This document shows, one piece after another, positions 8,780-17,641 of a stretch of DNA of 37,321 nucleotides (position 1 is its first letter; each line of letters opens with the position of its first letter). Under the pieces are notes generated by a model. The model made no database searches. It was not told the DNA's origin and saw only the letters and a program-made list of their open reading frames with translations. The stretch comes from Clostridiales bacterium (GTDB taxonomy: Bacteria; Bacillota; Clostridia; Christensenellales; Aristaeellaceae). The stretch is taken from NCBI GenBank assembly GCA_015056055.1, contig SVHC01000029.1, positions 1 through 37,321 of the forward strand, written 5' to 3'. The position numbers and the translations under genes were made by a program.

Positions 8780-9010
8780 TTAGCCGACCATGAAGGGCTT
8801 GATTTCTTCCATCAGGTCGTCGCAGTTATCTTCGTATACTTCAAGAGTAATCGTCTTGGAAAGATCGAGGCTGAAAATGCCAAGGATAGACTTTCCATCC
8901 ACCACATGTCTGCCCACACGCAGGTCAATGTCATAAGAGTAACGGTTCGCAATGTTTACAAAAGCCTTTACATTCTGTGCAAGGCTCAATTTAATGTTTA
9001 CGGCCTTCAT
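8780..9010 (-). CDS. HPr-like protein lacking the phosphorylated histidine
   Basis: A 76-residue protein with the HPr fold pattern (KAFVNIANRYSYDIDL, then DGKSILGIFSLDLSKTITLEVY, then an acidic C-terminal helix). Canonical HPr carries GLHARPA around residue 15; here that stretch is SLAQNVKAF and residues 1-34 contain no histidine, so it cannot carry a phosphoryl group from enzyme I. The segment around the regulatory Ser (KSILG, Ser41 here) is kept. Divergent HPr-like proteins of this kind occur in Clostridia and their role is unknown; a Crh-like regulatory role is conceivable. The ATG at 9010 is preferred over an upstream one that overlaps the -10 box. Confidence 0.85.
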   Translation of the reverse strand: MKAVNIKLSLAQNVKAFVNIANRYSYDIDLRVGRHVVDGKSILGIFSLDLSKTITLEVYEDNCDDLMEEIKPFMVG

Positions 9011-9053
9011 AGAGATCCACACACATCCTTTCGCGCCGATATTAGCCTCATAT

Positions 9054-9082
9054 ATCATAGTAAACGAATGTTATACCCGCAA
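9054..9082 (-). promoter_or_regulatory. Sigma-A promoter of the HPr-like gene
   Basis: Minus strand: TTGCGG (9077-9082), 17-base spacer, TATGAT (9054-9059). Confidence 0.7.
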
Positions 9083-9158
9083 GTAAAAAAAGCTTATTTA
9101 CCAATATTTAATTGCCATTTCACCATTCACCGGATCCCTTCTGTTAAAACCGCAGCAC

Positions 9159-9201
9159 AAAAAACACCCCCTTAACACAGCCGTTTAGCCGTATTAAGAG
9201 G
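9159..9201 (-). terminator. Intrinsic terminator of dnaB
   Basis: An imperfect long stem (CCTCTTAA with TTAAGGGG plus an inner GC helix, 9168-9201) is followed by GGTGTTTTTTG on the minus strand. It starts 11 bases after the dnaB stop. Confidence 0.8.
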
Positions 9202-9211
9202 ATGAAAATTT

Positions 9212-10552
9212 CTAATAAGTAGCTTCGTTCGGACGTGCAGAAGGATCCTGGAACCACGTGCTCTCGCCATGCCAGATCAGATTTACCGTTCCCAGGGAAC
9301 CGTTTCTCTGCTTGGCGATAATAACCTCCGCAATGTTGGTCGGCTCCTGCCCGGGATTGTAGTAATCCTCGCGGTGCAGGAACATAACCACGTCGGCATC
9401 CTGCTCAATAGCACCGGAATCTCGAATATCCGAAAGCACAGGGCGGTGGTCGCTTCGGCCCGCCGTCGCACGCGAAAGCTGCGAAAGCGCGATGACCGGA
9501 ACATTCAGTTCCTGCGCCAGTGCCTTGATCATTCGGGAAATCGAGCTGACTTCTTCCTGACGACTGCCATGCTTTCCATCGGCTGCCATCAGCTGCAGGT
9601 AGTCGATCATGATAAGATCCAGTCCGCTTTCCATCTGCAATCGGCGCGCCTTGGAACGCACCTGCGCAACAGACAGGCCGCTGGTAGCATCGATATGGAT
9701 GGATGCCGCATTGATCAGGGCCATTGCCTCAGAAAGCTTGAACCACTCATCATCCTGAATCCTGCCTCGGCGGATATTATGCATATCAAGCCTTGCTTCC
9801 GTACACAGCATACGCAGAACCAGCTGCTCGGCAGGCATTTCCAGCGAGAATACCGCCGCCTTTTTGCCGCAGCGGATGGCCGCGTTTTCAACGATGTTCA
9901 TTCCGATGGCTGTTTTACCCATGGACGGGCGCGCAGCAATCAGAATCATTTCACCGCCGTGCAGGCCGGTGGTCATATCGTCCAGTTCGGTATATCCGGT
10001 AGGTACGCCGTTGATACGTCCCTTGTTCACATACAGATCGGTGATGATCTGATATGTATCCACCAGAACGGGCTGAATGGGAACAAGCTGTTCGCCGCCG
10101 CGCCGCATGGTAATATCGTAAATACGTTTTTCCGCGCCCTGCAGAATTTCTTCGGTTTCACTGCTCTGATTGTAGCATTCCTCGGTAATTTCATCGCAGG
10201 CTCGAATAAGCTTGCGCAGAGTCGAGCGGGAATCCACAATCTTGACATAAGCGCCCACGTTGGCTGCACTCGGCACAGACCGGCTCAGTTCAATCAGCGC
10301 GTCCAGGCCGCCCAAAGCTTCCAGCCGTCCACGCTTGCGAAGTTCTTCATCCAGCGTAATGACGTCCACAGGACGACCGCTTGTCGAAATTGCAAGCATG
10401 GCAGAATAGAGCTCTGCGTTGGCAGGCTCGTAAAAATCCTCTGCTTTCAGCGTTTCCTGAACGAGCATCACCGCATCGTTGCTGCGGAGCATGGCTCCCA
10501 GAACGGCGCGTTCAGCCTCCAGGTGACAAGGCGGGATGCGGGCTGATTCCAT
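9212..10552 (-). CDS. dnaB: Replicative DNA helicase
   Basis: A 446-residue hexameric 5'-3' helicase that unwinds DNA at the replication fork (called dnaC in Bacillus subtilis). The N-terminal helical domain (PCHLEAERAVLGAML) is followed by the RecA-like domain with Walker A ARPSMGKTA, the LDLIMIDYLQLM Walker B region, ALSQLSRA, and the C-terminal arginine finger region (EIIAKQRNGSLGTV in related forms, here EVIIAKQRNGSLG). The length is standard and no intein is present. It follows rplI by 20 bases, the usual Firmicute order. Confidence 0.97.
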   Translation of the reverse strand: MESARIPPCHLEAERAVLGAMLRSNDAVMLVQETLKAEDFYEPANAELYSAMLAISTSGRPVDVITLDEELRKRGRLEALGGLDALIELSRSVPSAANVGAYVKIVDSRSTLRKLIRACDEITEECYNQSSETEEILQGAEKRIYDITMRRGGEQLVPIQPVLVDTYQIITDLYVNKGRINGVPTGYTELDDMTTGLHGGEMILIAARPSMGKTAIGMNIVENAAIRCGKKAAVFSLEMPAEQLVLRMLCTEARLDMHNIRRGRIQDDEWFKLSEAMALINAASIHIDATSGLSVAQVRSKARRLQMESGLDLIMIDYLQLMAADGKHGSRQEEVSSISRMIKALAQELNVPVIALSQLSRATAGRSDHRPVLSDIRDSGAIEQDADVVMFLHREDYYNPGQEPTNIAEVIIAKQRNGSLGTVNLIWHGESTWFQDPSARPNEATY

Positions 10553-10572
10553 GATTTTCTATCCTCTTGCTC

Positions 10573-11019
10573 TTATTCGGCTACAACGTTTACGATCATG
10601 CGCGTGGCAACGCCGGCGGACAGGCGGATGTTTGCCATTACCTGACCGACATTCTTGATTGCCTCTTCGGGCTCGATCTTTCTCTTATCGACTTCCACAC
10701 CGTGCTGTTCAAGAAGCGCTGCAGCAATCTGCTCGTTGGTTACCGAGCCGTAGAGCTTGCCGCCCTCGCCCGCACGTACGCGCACGATGATGACCTTGCC
10801 CTTCAGGGCGCGTGCCTTCTGCTCGGCTTCCTCACGCTTTACGTCCTCACGGTGCTTGGCAGCACGCTTGGCAGTGTCGATTGCATTCAGAGCCTCGTTC
10901 GTGGCTTCCTGCGCCAGCTTGCGGGGCAACAGGAAATTGCGTGCGTATCCGTCGGATACTTCCAGAATCTGATCTTTTTTACCGGTTCCTTTTACGTCTT
11001 TCAGCAGAATAACTTTCAC
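10573..11019 (-). CDS. rplI: 50S ribosomal protein bL9
   Basis: A 148-residue ribosomal protein with the family N-terminal signature ([36 protein letters not shown], given here in part: [19 protein letters not shown]), a long connecting helix and a C-terminal RNA-binding domain. The start is GTG and overlaps the stop of the upstream membrane protein gene as GTGA, so the two are probably translationally coupled. AGGAG lies just upstream. Confidence 0.97.
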   Translation of the reverse strand: MKVILLKDVKGTGKKDQILEVSDGYARNFLLPRKLAQEATNEALNAIDTAKRAAKHREDVKREEAEQKARALKGKVIIVRVRAGEGGKLYGSVTNEQIAAALLEQHGVEVDKRKIEPEEAIKNVGQVMANIRLSAGVATRMIVNVVAE

Positions 11020-12116
11020 AGCTTATACTCTCCTTCATCGCGATTGTCTTCTTCTATCGGAGGCAGATTCATATTCTGCTCCTTCATAGCTTCCTTGATT
11101 TTGCTCACGCGTTTCAGCGTGATAATTCCCTTTGTGCCCCACAGCGCGCTTGCAAAGCCCAGAAGCGGCAGCACGCTCATGCCCATGAAATTCAGCACAA
11201 ACAGAATCGAAACCATCGTCCTGCGGCGACCGTCCGTCCAGCCGCTGCGGCGGCACATACGGCTGATTACGCCCGTTCCCTGCACGGTGAACAGCGCACT
11301 GCTCGCCAGATTGCAGGTGAACATCATGGGAGCCGCATAATCGCTCTGCGTCATAAATGCAAATACCATGCCCGTTACAAACAAGAGCGATGCGATTACA
11401 GTAACATTCGTACCGATGCGCCATTCGCTGATGGAATGGTGCTCATGCTCGCCGCCGGCTCTTGCATATGCATCCGAACCCCAGTGCGCGGTAAGCACGC
11501 CCGAATAAATGCAGGAATTCACGATCAGTCCGGGCAGGTTGACCTTGTAGGCCAGTGTCTGCACCTCAAACGCACTCGCGAGCATTGCGGCACGTTCTTC
11601 CGCCGTGAGGAATCCGGTGAGAATGTTGATTTCGTCCGTCGGGAGCGTAGTCTGCCCCATCATGGCAAGGTAATAATCCACAAACCCTGCAGGCATCGAG
11701 GCAACCTGATTGTACATGGCCTGCGAAAGCGCATCCGCCAGATTCTGCCCTACAAGCATATATGCCGCCAGGAAAAATGCCCCGATTCCAACGCCCTGTG
11801 CAAGCAGCGCCCAGCGCAAACGGCTGAAATACCGCTTTTTCTTTGCCAGAAGGAAGCAGTCCACCGCGGCAGGGAGAACGCATACAAGCAGCATTCCATA
11901 CATGCCGACCGCGCCGAACACTGAATTCACGGTGACCGTTGAGGCAAGGGCCGTAAACAGCGCAGCCACCCAACCGAATTTTGCAAATACCACGACCAGA
12001 ATGGCCGTCAGTGCAATGAACAGCATCGAAAACGGCAAAAGCATCGGTGCGAGAAGCGACGTCGCAATTCCGATTGCGCAGCCCGCCAGGATACTGCCAA
12101 ATCCCTGTTTTTTCAC
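11016..12116 (-). CDS. DUF2232 (YybS-like) membrane protein
   Basis: A 366-residue polytopic membrane protein with about eight hydrophobic stretches (for example [23 protein letters not shown] and [18 protein letters not shown] in parts) and a charged cytoplasmic tail ending in [12 protein letters not shown]. It is assigned to DUF2232/YybS mainly from topology and position: yybS precedes gdpP-rplI-dnaB in many Firmicutes. In this genome the gdpP gene is missing from between it and rplI, and the two overlap by 4 bases. The GTG start at 12116 has an ideal AGGAGG 6 bases upstream. The function of the family is unknown. Confidence 0.75.
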   Translation of the reverse strand: MKKQGFGSILAGCAIGIATSLLAPMLLPFSMLFIALTAILVVVFAKFGWVAALFTALASTVTVNSVFGAVGMYGMLLVCVLPAAVDCFLLAKKKRYFSRLRWALLAQGVGIGAFFLAAYMLVGQNLADALSQAMYNQVASMPAGFVDYYLAMMGQTTLPTDEINILTGFLTAEERAAMLASAFEVQTLAYKVNLPGLIVNSCIYSGVLTAHWGSDAYARAGGEHEHHSISEWRIGTNVTVIASLLFVTGMVFAFMTQSDYAAPMMFTCNLASSALFTVQGTGVISRMCRRSGWTDGRRRTMVSILFVLNFMGMSVLPLLGFASALWGTKGIITLKRVSKIKEAMKEQNMNLPPIEEDNRDEGEYKL

Positions 12117-12156
12117 ATTGAACCTCCTGCGGCATACCGCCGCCCTTTATCACTGT

Positions 12157-12185
12157 AGTATATCACAGTTTTCCAAATCATACAA
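12157..12185 (-). promoter_or_regulatory. Sigma-A promoter of the yybS-rplI-dnaB operon
   Basis: Minus strand: TTGTAT (12180-12185), 17-base spacer, TATACT (12157-12162). The next terminator on this strand lies after dnaB, so the three genes form one unit. Confidence 0.78.
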
Positions 12186-12263
12186 GCATGCCACAGGAAA
12201 AACGCAGTCGTTTCCCCGCTTCGTCACAAAGTCCAAAACAGGCTTTTCTCTTAACCCTTTTTC

Positions 12264-12272
12264 TGATATAAT
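12264..12272 (+). promoter_or_regulatory. Extended -10 promoter of the ABC-F gene
   Basis: TGA-TATAAT with the -10 at 12267-12272. The -35 region (TTTTCT, 17 bases upstream) is weak, which fits an extended -10 promoter. GGAGG at 12302-12306 precedes the ATG. Confidence 0.65.
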
Positions 12273-12310
12273 AGAAGAATAGTGTAGATTTTTTTTACCC
12301 CGGAGGACAT

Positions 12311-14233
12311 ATGGTACTTTTATCGCTAAACGGCGTTCAGAAATCGTTCGGCATGCATGACATCGTGCGGGATGCAACGCTTTCCCTCAAGGAAGGCGAC
12401 CGGCTCGGTCTTGTCGGCGTAAACGGCAGCGGCAAAACTACGCTGCTTAAAATGATCAACGGTGACATGCCCATTGACGGCGGCAGCATATCTCTTGCGA
12501 GGGATATCCGCATAGGCTTTTTGACGCAGCACGCGGATATTGACGGCGAGCTCACCATCATGGAGGAACTCACCCGCGTTTTCGACCCTGTGATCGAAAT
12601 GGAAAAGCGTCTGCGCGACATGGAGGCCGAAATGGCGGGCGCACATGAGGACGAGGCGCGCTTCAATAAGCTTTGCAGCGATTATGACAAGCTGATGCGC
12701 CGCTTTGAGGACGCGGGCGGCTACGAATGGCCCAGCCGCGTACAGGGTGTTCTTGCCGGACTCGGCTTTGCAAAGGACAGGCGCGACATGCCCTCCAAGC
12801 TGCTCTCCGGCGGCGAGAAGACGAGACTCTGTCTTGCACGCATTCTGCTGCTGCAGCCTGATATTCTGATGCTGGACGAACCGACCAACCATCTTGACCT
12901 TGAAGCTGTCAACTGGCTGGAAGAAACGCTCAAAAAATACCCCGGCACCGTCATCGTCATTTCGCATGACCGCTACTTCCTGAATTCTGTATGCAACTGC
13001 ATGGCCGAACTTTCCATGGCCCGCCTTACCTATTACACCGGCAATTATGATGCCTTCATTCGCAAGCGTCAGGCCAATCTGGAACGGCAGATCAAGGAAT
13101 ACGAACTCCAGCAGGTGGAAATCGCGCGTCAGGAAGCCATCATTGAACGCTACCGCATGTTCAACCGCGAAAAGTCCATCAAGGCCGCCGAAAGCCGCGA
13201 AAAGAGGCTTGAAAAGCTGGTGCGCCTTGAAAAGCCCGTCAGCGAAGAAAAGGTCCGCTTTTCCTTTGAAGCGCGCCGCCGCACAGGCGAGGATGTTCTG
13301 ATTGCCAAGGATGTCAGCAAATCCTTCGACGGCAAAAAGCTTTTCGAACACTTTGATCTGCACCTGCGTGCTGGCGACCGCGTGGCCGTTATCGGCGGAA
13401 ACGGCGTAGGCAAAACCACGCTTCTGCGCATCTTCGTAGGTGAGGAAACCTCCGATTCCGGCTCGGTCAAATACGGCGCCAACGTGGACGTCGGCTATTA
13501 CGACCAGCATCAGGCCGGTCTGCACCCGGAAAAGGACGTGCTCAACGAGCTTTGGGATGATTTCCCGCAGATGGAAGGCACGCGCGTTCGCGGTGTGCTG
13601 GCACTGTTCCTCTTCACCGGTGACGACGTATATCAGAAAATCACCACCCTTTCGGGCGGCGAACGCGGCAGGCTCGCGCTGGCAAAGCTGATGCTCCGGC
13701 GCGACAATCTCCTGTTCATGGACGAACCGACCAACCACCTCGACATGGACTCCCGCGAAGTTCTTGAATGTGCGCTTGACGATTTCGACGGCACGCTGCT
13801 CGCCGTATCGCATGACCGCTACTTCATCAACCGCGTGGCAAACCGAGTGATTGAGATGCGTCCGGACGGCGTAAGCGAATATATCGGCAATTACGACGAT
13901 TATCTGGAAAAAAAGCGCGCCGCAGCCCTGTCATTCGAGGATGAACTCCCCGGCATGACGCAGACGCAGCGCGACAAAATCAAACGCAAGGAACGGCTCG
14001 CGCGCGAATCGCGCAAGCAGCTGGAAAACCGCGTGCGCGAAACCGAAGCAAACATCGCACGCACGGAAGAAAAGATTGCCTCCCTTGAAGCGGATATGGC
14101 TTCCCCCGAAGCATGGCAGGATGCGGACCGCGCCCGCGCCATCACCGAGGAGCATACCGCCGCACAGCAGCTGCTGGAAACCCTCTATGATGACTGGGCA
14201 ACCCTTTCGGAACTTCTGGAAGAGCAGGCGTAA
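12311..14233 (+). CDS. ABC-F family ATPase (Uup/YdiF-like)
   Basis: A 640-residue soluble protein with two ABC domains and no membrane domain. Domain 1 has GVNGSGKTT, LSGGEKTRL and LMLDEPTNHLD; domain 2 has GGNGVGKTT, LSGGERGRL and LFMDEPTNHLDMDS. The interdomain linker (KRQANLERQIKEYELQQVEI) is helical and charged, and a C-terminal coiled coil of about 80 residues follows the second domain, as in Uup. ABC-F proteins bind the ribosomal E site or act on stalled ribosomes or replication-transcription conflicts; some give antibiotic resistance. The domain set is closer to housekeeping Uup/YdiF than to resistance types, but this cannot be settled by eye. Confidence 0.92.
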   Translation: MVLLSLNGVQKSFGMHDIVRDATLSLKEGDRLGLVGVNGSGKTTLLKMINGDMPIDGGSISLARDIRIGFLTQHADIDGELTIMEELTRVFDPVIEMEKRLRDMEAEMAGAHEDEARFNKLCSDYDKLMRRFEDAGGYEWPSRVQGVLAGLGFAKDRRDMPSKLLSGGEKTRLCLARILLLQPDILMLDEPTNHLDLEAVNWLEETLKKYPGTVIVISHDRYFLNSVCNCMAELSMARLTYYTGNYDAFIRKRQANLERQIKEYELQQVEIARQEAIIERYRMFNREKSIKAAESREKRLEKLVRLEKPVSEEKVRFSFEARRRTGEDVLIAKDVSKSFDGKKLFEHFDLHLRAGDRVAVIGGNGVGKTTLLRIFVGEETSDSGSVKYGANVDVGYYDQHQAGLHPEKDVLNELWDDFPQMEGTRVRGVLALFLFTGDDVYQKITTLSGGERGRLALAKLMLRRDNLLFMDEPTNHLDMDSREVLECALDDFDGTLLAVSHDRYFINRVANRVIEMRPDGVSEYIGNYDDYLEKKRAAALSFEDELPGMTQTQRDKIKRKERLARESRKQLENRVRETEANIARTEEKIASLEADMASPEAWQDADRARAITEEHTAAQQLLETLYDDWATLSELLEEQA

Positions 14234-14244
14234 CTCCTGCGCAC

Positions 14245-14694
14245 TTATTCAAAGCGCGCATTCTCCATGCGCACAAAAAGTCCGCGGTGTTCAACGCCTT
14301 CATCCCATGTGACTTCACCTGTCGGCTCGAAACCAAATCTGGCATAGAAACCCATTGCCGGAATCTGCGAAGAAATGGAAACATCCGGCGCATTGAGTTC
14401 CTTTGCACGGCGAAGCAGCATGCGCAGCACAAGGTCGGCATAGCCCTGACCCCTGTACGCCTTCAGCGTGCACACGCGTCCGATGGTGAATTTGTTATCC
14501 TCTCCGACGAACAGACGCCCCGTGGCGACCGGCTTTCCATCCTCGTCCATCGCCAGCGCATAGACGGATACATCATCGAACCGATCCCTCTCCAGCTCGG
14601 CGGAATAGCCCTGTTCTTCCACGAATACGGCATACCGAACCGCAAGCACCTGCGAAATATCATCCGCCGAGGTCAGATACTTTCCCCGAATCAT
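14245..14694 (-). CDS. GNAT family N-acetyltransferase
   Basis: A 149-residue GNAT-fold enzyme that transfers acetyl from acetyl-CoA to an amine; the acceptor is unknown. Visible are the first helix region (LAVRYAVFVEEQGYSAE), the acetyl-CoA loop VCTLKAYRGQGYADLVLRML (Q/RxxGxG/A type) and PAMGFYARFGFEPTGE near the C-terminus. I chose the second possible ATG (14694) because GGAGG stands 4 bases before it. It is divergent from the DUF896 gene and convergent with the ABC-F gene, whose stop lies only 11 bases away. Confidence 0.88.
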   Translation of the reverse strand: MIRGKYLTSADDISQVLAVRYAVFVEEQGYSAELERDRFDDVSVYALAMDEDGKPVATGRLFVGEDNKFTIGRVCTLKAYRGQGYADLVLRMLLRRAKELNAPDVSISSQIPAMGFYARFGFEPTGEVTWDEGVEHRGLFVRMENARFE

Positions 14695-14735
14695 AGTACC
14701 TCCAACAATTACATCACCCAAAGGAGTGAATTTTC

Positions 14736-14966
14736 ATGGATAGACAGTCCATCGACCGCATCAACGAACTCGCCCGCATTGCAAAGACCCGCCCGCTGAC
14801 GCAGGCAGAACTCACCGAGCGCGATAAGCTGCGCAAGGCATACGTCGCCGCTTTCCGCGCAACCACCCTGCAGACCCTGAAGGATACCAAGGTGGAATAC
14901 GAGGACGGCTCCAAGAAATCCCTGCGCGAACATCTGGATACGCTGAATTCTCAGAAAAAGAACTAA
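14736..14966 (+). CDS. DUF896 family protein (YnzC-like)
   Basis: A 76-residue protein of two helices: IDRINELARIAKTRPLTQAE and TERDKLRKAYVAAFRA, then an IKDTKVEYEDG-like loop (TLKDTKVEYEDGS) typical of UPF0291/DUF896. YnzC of Bacillus subtilis lies in the SOS-regulated yneA operon, but here the gene is alone and no LexA box was seen. The function is unknown. AAAGGAG precedes the ATG. Confidence 0.9.
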   Translation: MDRQSIDRINELARIAKTRPLTQAELTERDKLRKAYVAAFRATTLQTLKDTKVEYEDGSKKSLREHLDTLNSQKKN

Positions 14967-14973
14967 AGCAATT

Positions 14974-14997
14974 GCCTCCGAAAAACGGAGGCTTTTT
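14974..14997 (+). terminator. Intrinsic terminator of the DUF896 gene
   Basis: A perfect 7-bp GC-rich stem (GCCTCCG, loop AAAAA) at 14974-14992 followed by TTTTTATTTT. The T-tract overlaps the end of the convergent cca gene. Confidence 0.9.
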
Positions 14998-16336
14998 ATT
15001 TTCCCGTCTGCCGAACACTATCCTCATACTCGCGCACGACCAGACGAAGCGCGGACCTTTTATCATGTCCGCTGAAGTGCAGCCGCCTTGCGCGTGCCAC
15101 CAGCTCAGCCATATGCGGTCCTGCCGGAATGCCCGCCGCGATCAAATCACGCCCGAGCACCATAGGCTTTTCCATAATGGCATAGTAATCGTCGAGCGCT
15201 GCACGAAGCGGCGCTTCGCATTTTTCATCGCCCTTATCCGCCACGGACAGAAGAATCAGGTCCTCCGGGCACAGCGCCTCGTCATACATCCTGCGGAATG
15301 CCGCCGGGCGGCTCTTATCCTGCACATACAGATTGGGCCGCATGTGCAGAAGCACCATATTTTCCACATACGCCAGCAGCGCGCGGTCGCTCGTCAGTTC
15401 CTGCAAAAATGCCTTTGCCAGGGGCGCACCGGTATCCGCATGCTCGGCGGAGGTGATTTTTCCGTTTTTCAGCTTGGTGGAAACCGTCTTTCCCATATCG
15501 TGGCACAGCGCCGCCAGCATAAAATCCCGCGGTCTCTGCGCACGGCTACGCAGTTTCGCAGCTCGGTCAAGCACCTGCATCGTGTGAACAAGTACATCGC
15601 CCTCCGGATGATACTCCGGATTCTGAGGCGTATTTTCCATCCGAATCAGAATTTCCGGCAGCTTTCCGAATGCTTTCAGGCAGGAAAAATAGACGCTCGG
15701 CGTTTCCGCCTGCAAAAGCGCCTTTTCCATCTCCGCAAATACACGCTCGCGCGAAAGAGCGCCCGTTTCCATGCTGCGGCACAACTCTACCGTTTCCGGC
15801 GCAACCTGTGCATTAAGACGCGCCGCAAACTGCGCAGCCCTGTAAACGCGCAGCGCATCATCCGCAAAGGTTGCATCGTTCACATGCCGGATAATGCGGT
15901 TTTCAAGGTCCTCTTTTCCGCCGAAAAGATCGATAATTTCGCCCGTGAGAATATCCATCATCATGGCGTTTATCGTGAAATCGCGCCTGGAAGCGGCAAT
16001 TTCCTTCGGCAGGAACGGGTCAACCGTCACGGCAAAATCCCTGTGCCCTTCGCCGATTCGGCTTTCGCTGCGCGGCATGGCAATATCAATATCCGTATGC
16101 CTGAGACCAAACACACGGAACGCCGCGCCCTTTTCGTACACCTCGCCGAAACCGTCCAAAAGCGCGCCCAGTTCATCCGGCATCAGCCCGTAGACCTCAA
16201 TATCCACGTCCTTGCTTTTTACGCCCATCAGATGATCGCGCACAAAGCCGCCTACAAAATACGCACGTCCGCCCCGGCGGGCAACCTCACCGGCAATCGC
16301 ATGCGCCCTTTCTAGGTCGCTTCCGTATACCGGCAC
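14996..16336 (-). CDS. cca: CCA tRNA nucleotidyltransferase with HD domain
   Basis: Adds or repairs the 3' CCA end of tRNA. The 446-residue protein begins with the class II nucleotidyltransferase core (AYFVGGFVRDHLMG, then KDVDIEVYG holding the metal-binding Asp pair, then RRDFTINAMMMD) and the RNA-binding neck (FADDALRVYRAAQFAARL). It continues with an HD phosphohydrolase-type domain (HTMQVLDRAA and ALCHDMGKT), as in the multifunctional CCA enzymes. The start is a GTG at 16336, inside the end of the dCMP deaminase gene (25-base overlap), so expression is probably coupled. An ATG further in is out of frame. Confidence 0.92.
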   Translation of the reverse strand: MPVYGSDLERAHAIAGEVARRGGRAYFVGGFVRDHLMGVKSKDVDIEVYGLMPDELGALLDGFGEVYEKGAAFRVFGLRHTDIDIAMPRSESRIGEGHRDFAVTVDPFLPKEIAASRRDFTINAMMMDILTGEIIDLFGGKEDLENRIIRHVNDATFADDALRVYRAAQFAARLNAQVAPETVELCRSMETGALSRERVFAEMEKALLQAETPSVYFSCLKAFGKLPEILIRMENTPQNPEYHPEGDVLVHTMQVLDRAAKLRSRAQRPRDFMLAALCHDMGKTVSTKLKNGKITSAEHADTGAPLAKAFLQELTSDRALLAYVENMVLLHMRPNLYVQDKSRPAAFRRMYDEALCPEDLILLSVADKGDEKCEAPLRAALDDYYAIMEKPMVLGRDLIAAGIPAGPHMAELVARARRLHFSGHDKRSALRLVVREYEDSVRQTGK

Positions 16337-16767
16337 AGTTCGACACCGCCCTCTTTCATGATCTCCACGCCGAACTCATCCGGATAACCCTTTTCGTAAA
16401 CCACGCGCACAATACCCGCATTTACAATCATTTTCGCGCACACGGCGCAGGGCTGATGCGTGCAGTACAGCGTAGCTCCGTCGATGGAGATACCCAGCTT
16501 TGCCGCCTGAATGATGGCGTTCTGCTCCGCATGGATAGCGTAGCAGTATTCCTGACGCGTACCGGAGGCGACATTATCCCTGCGGCGGATGCATTCGCCG
16601 CGTTCCTTGCAGGTCTTGACGCCTGCGGGTGCACCGTTGTATCCGGTGGTCATAATGCGCTTGTTTTTCACGATAACGGCGCCAATCTGGCGTTCCGTCT
16701 GATAGCAGCTTGCCCACGTTGCAACCAGGCGAGCAGTTTCCATAAATCTCTTATCCCACTTATCCAT
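16312..16767 (-). CDS. dCMP deaminase (ComEB-type)
   Basis: A 151-residue zinc enzyme that converts dCMP to dUMP for thymidylate synthesis. The cytidine deaminase fold motifs are present: HAEQNAI (zinc His and catalytic Glu) and PCAVCAKMI (two zinc Cys), with the family ETARLVATWASC N-terminus and TGYNGAPAGVKTC. The start overlaps the end of trmO by 8 bases and its end overlaps cca by 25 bases, so it is the middle gene of a tight three-gene operon. Confidence 0.95.
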   Translation of the reverse strand: MDKWDKRFMETARLVATWASCYQTERQIGAVIVKNKRIMTTGYNGAPAGVKTCKERGECIRRRDNVASGTRQEYCYAIHAEQNAIIQAAKLGISIDGATLYCTHQPCAVCAKMIVNAGIVRVVYEKGYPDEFGVEIMKEGGVELCRYTEAT

Positions 16768-17479
16768 GCGTTACACTCCTTTTCCCCTCGGGAATTTTAT
16801 CGATAGCGCAGACGCGCAGAACGCCGTCCGCCACCGTGAATCGAATATCCTGATTTCCAAAAGGCATACCGTAAATGCGCGTATCGTCCTTCTGATAGGA
16901 CGGTCTGGGATCCTGCGAAAGCACATCGATCAGGCTTTCGCGCGCTTCCTCCTCAATCAGAGAAAGAAGTTCTTCCGGGAAATCGACCTCCAGCGCCTTT
17001 CCTCGCACGCCGTCCGCAAAGCCGCCCTGCGCATCGGGATGACTGTCCGCAAAAGGAAGATACGGCTTGATATCAAAAATCGGCGTTCCGTCCATCATAT
17101 CCACGCCGGATACGAGCAGCACCGGACCATCCTCCGCATCCCAGTCAATTCCGTCCAGACGGAGCGAAGAAAGACCCATCGCATTCGGACGAAACGGTGA
17201 GCGCGTGGCAAAAACACCCATGCGCGTGTTTCCGCCCAGCCGCGGCGGACGCACCGTTGCCGTCCAGCCCTGACGCACTGCCTCGGAAAATTGCCATATC
17301 AGCCAGATATGCGAAAATCCTTCCAGCCCTCGCACCGCATCCGGATTGCGAAAAGGCGGTTCGAACACAATTCTGCCTCTCAGTCCCTCTACCAGCGAGC
17401 TTTGGCGCGGTATGCCGAATTTCGTGGGAAAATCCGTGCGAATCCGCGCGATAATCTCCATATTAACCGTGTTCCCCAT
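16760..17479 (-). CDS. trmO: tRNA (N6-threonylcarbamoyladenosine37-N6)-methyltransferase TrmO
   Basis: Uses S-adenosylmethionine to methylate t6A37 in tRNA-Thr, fine-tuning decoding. The protein (239 residues from the chosen start) has the UPF0066/TsaA beta-barrel pattern: IARIRTDFPTKFGIPRQSSL, RGLEGFSHIWLIWQF, GVFATRSPFRPNAMGLS and GTPIFDIKPYLPFAD, plus the C-terminal domain typical of longer members. I chose the ATG at 17479 because GGGAG lies 9 bases upstream; ATGs at 17488 and 17461 are also in frame. It is first in the operon with dCMP deaminase and cca. Confidence 0.93.
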   Translation of the reverse strand: MGNTVNMEIIARIRTDFPTKFGIPRQSSLVEGLRGRIVFEPPFRNPDAVRGLEGFSHIWLIWQFSEAVRQGWTATVRPPRLGGNTRMGVFATRSPFRPNAMGLSSLRLDGIDWDAEDGPVLLVSGVDMMDGTPIFDIKPYLPFADSHPDAQGGFADGVRGKALEVDFPEELLSLIEEEARESLIDVLSQDPRPSYQKDDTRIYGMPFGNQDIRFTVADGVLRVCAIDKIPEGKRSVTHG

Positions 17480-17512
17480 GCACTTCATCTCCCGCTTAAA
17501 TATCTATCTGCA

Positions 17513-17541
17513 ATTATATCGGTTTTCCCATGCTGTGTCAA
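17513..17541 (-). promoter_or_regulatory. Consensus sigma-A promoter of trmO-dCMP deaminase-cca
   Basis: Minus strand: TTGACA (17536-17541), 17-base spacer, TATAAT (17513-17518). Both boxes match the consensus exactly. Confidence 0.92.
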
Positions 17542-17580
17542 TCGAAAGGCCGTGTTTCGCAAAACGTCACAAACAGACGC

Positions 17581-17610
17581 TTGAACCCATTTCCCTTCCT
17601 ATGATATAAT
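17581..17610 (+). promoter_or_regulatory. Sigma-A promoter of the XRE-family gene
   Basis: TTGAAC (17581-17586), 18-base spacer, extended -10 TGA-TATAAT (17605-17610). Confidence 0.75.
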
Positions 17611-17641
17611 AGAGTCCAGCATTTTTGTATGAGGTTACTGT

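Noticed and set aside
12326-13813. Long minus-strand open frame (495 codons) opposite the ABC-F gene
   Set aside because: Antisense shadow; the plus strand carries both Walker A and signature motifs and a ribosome binding site.
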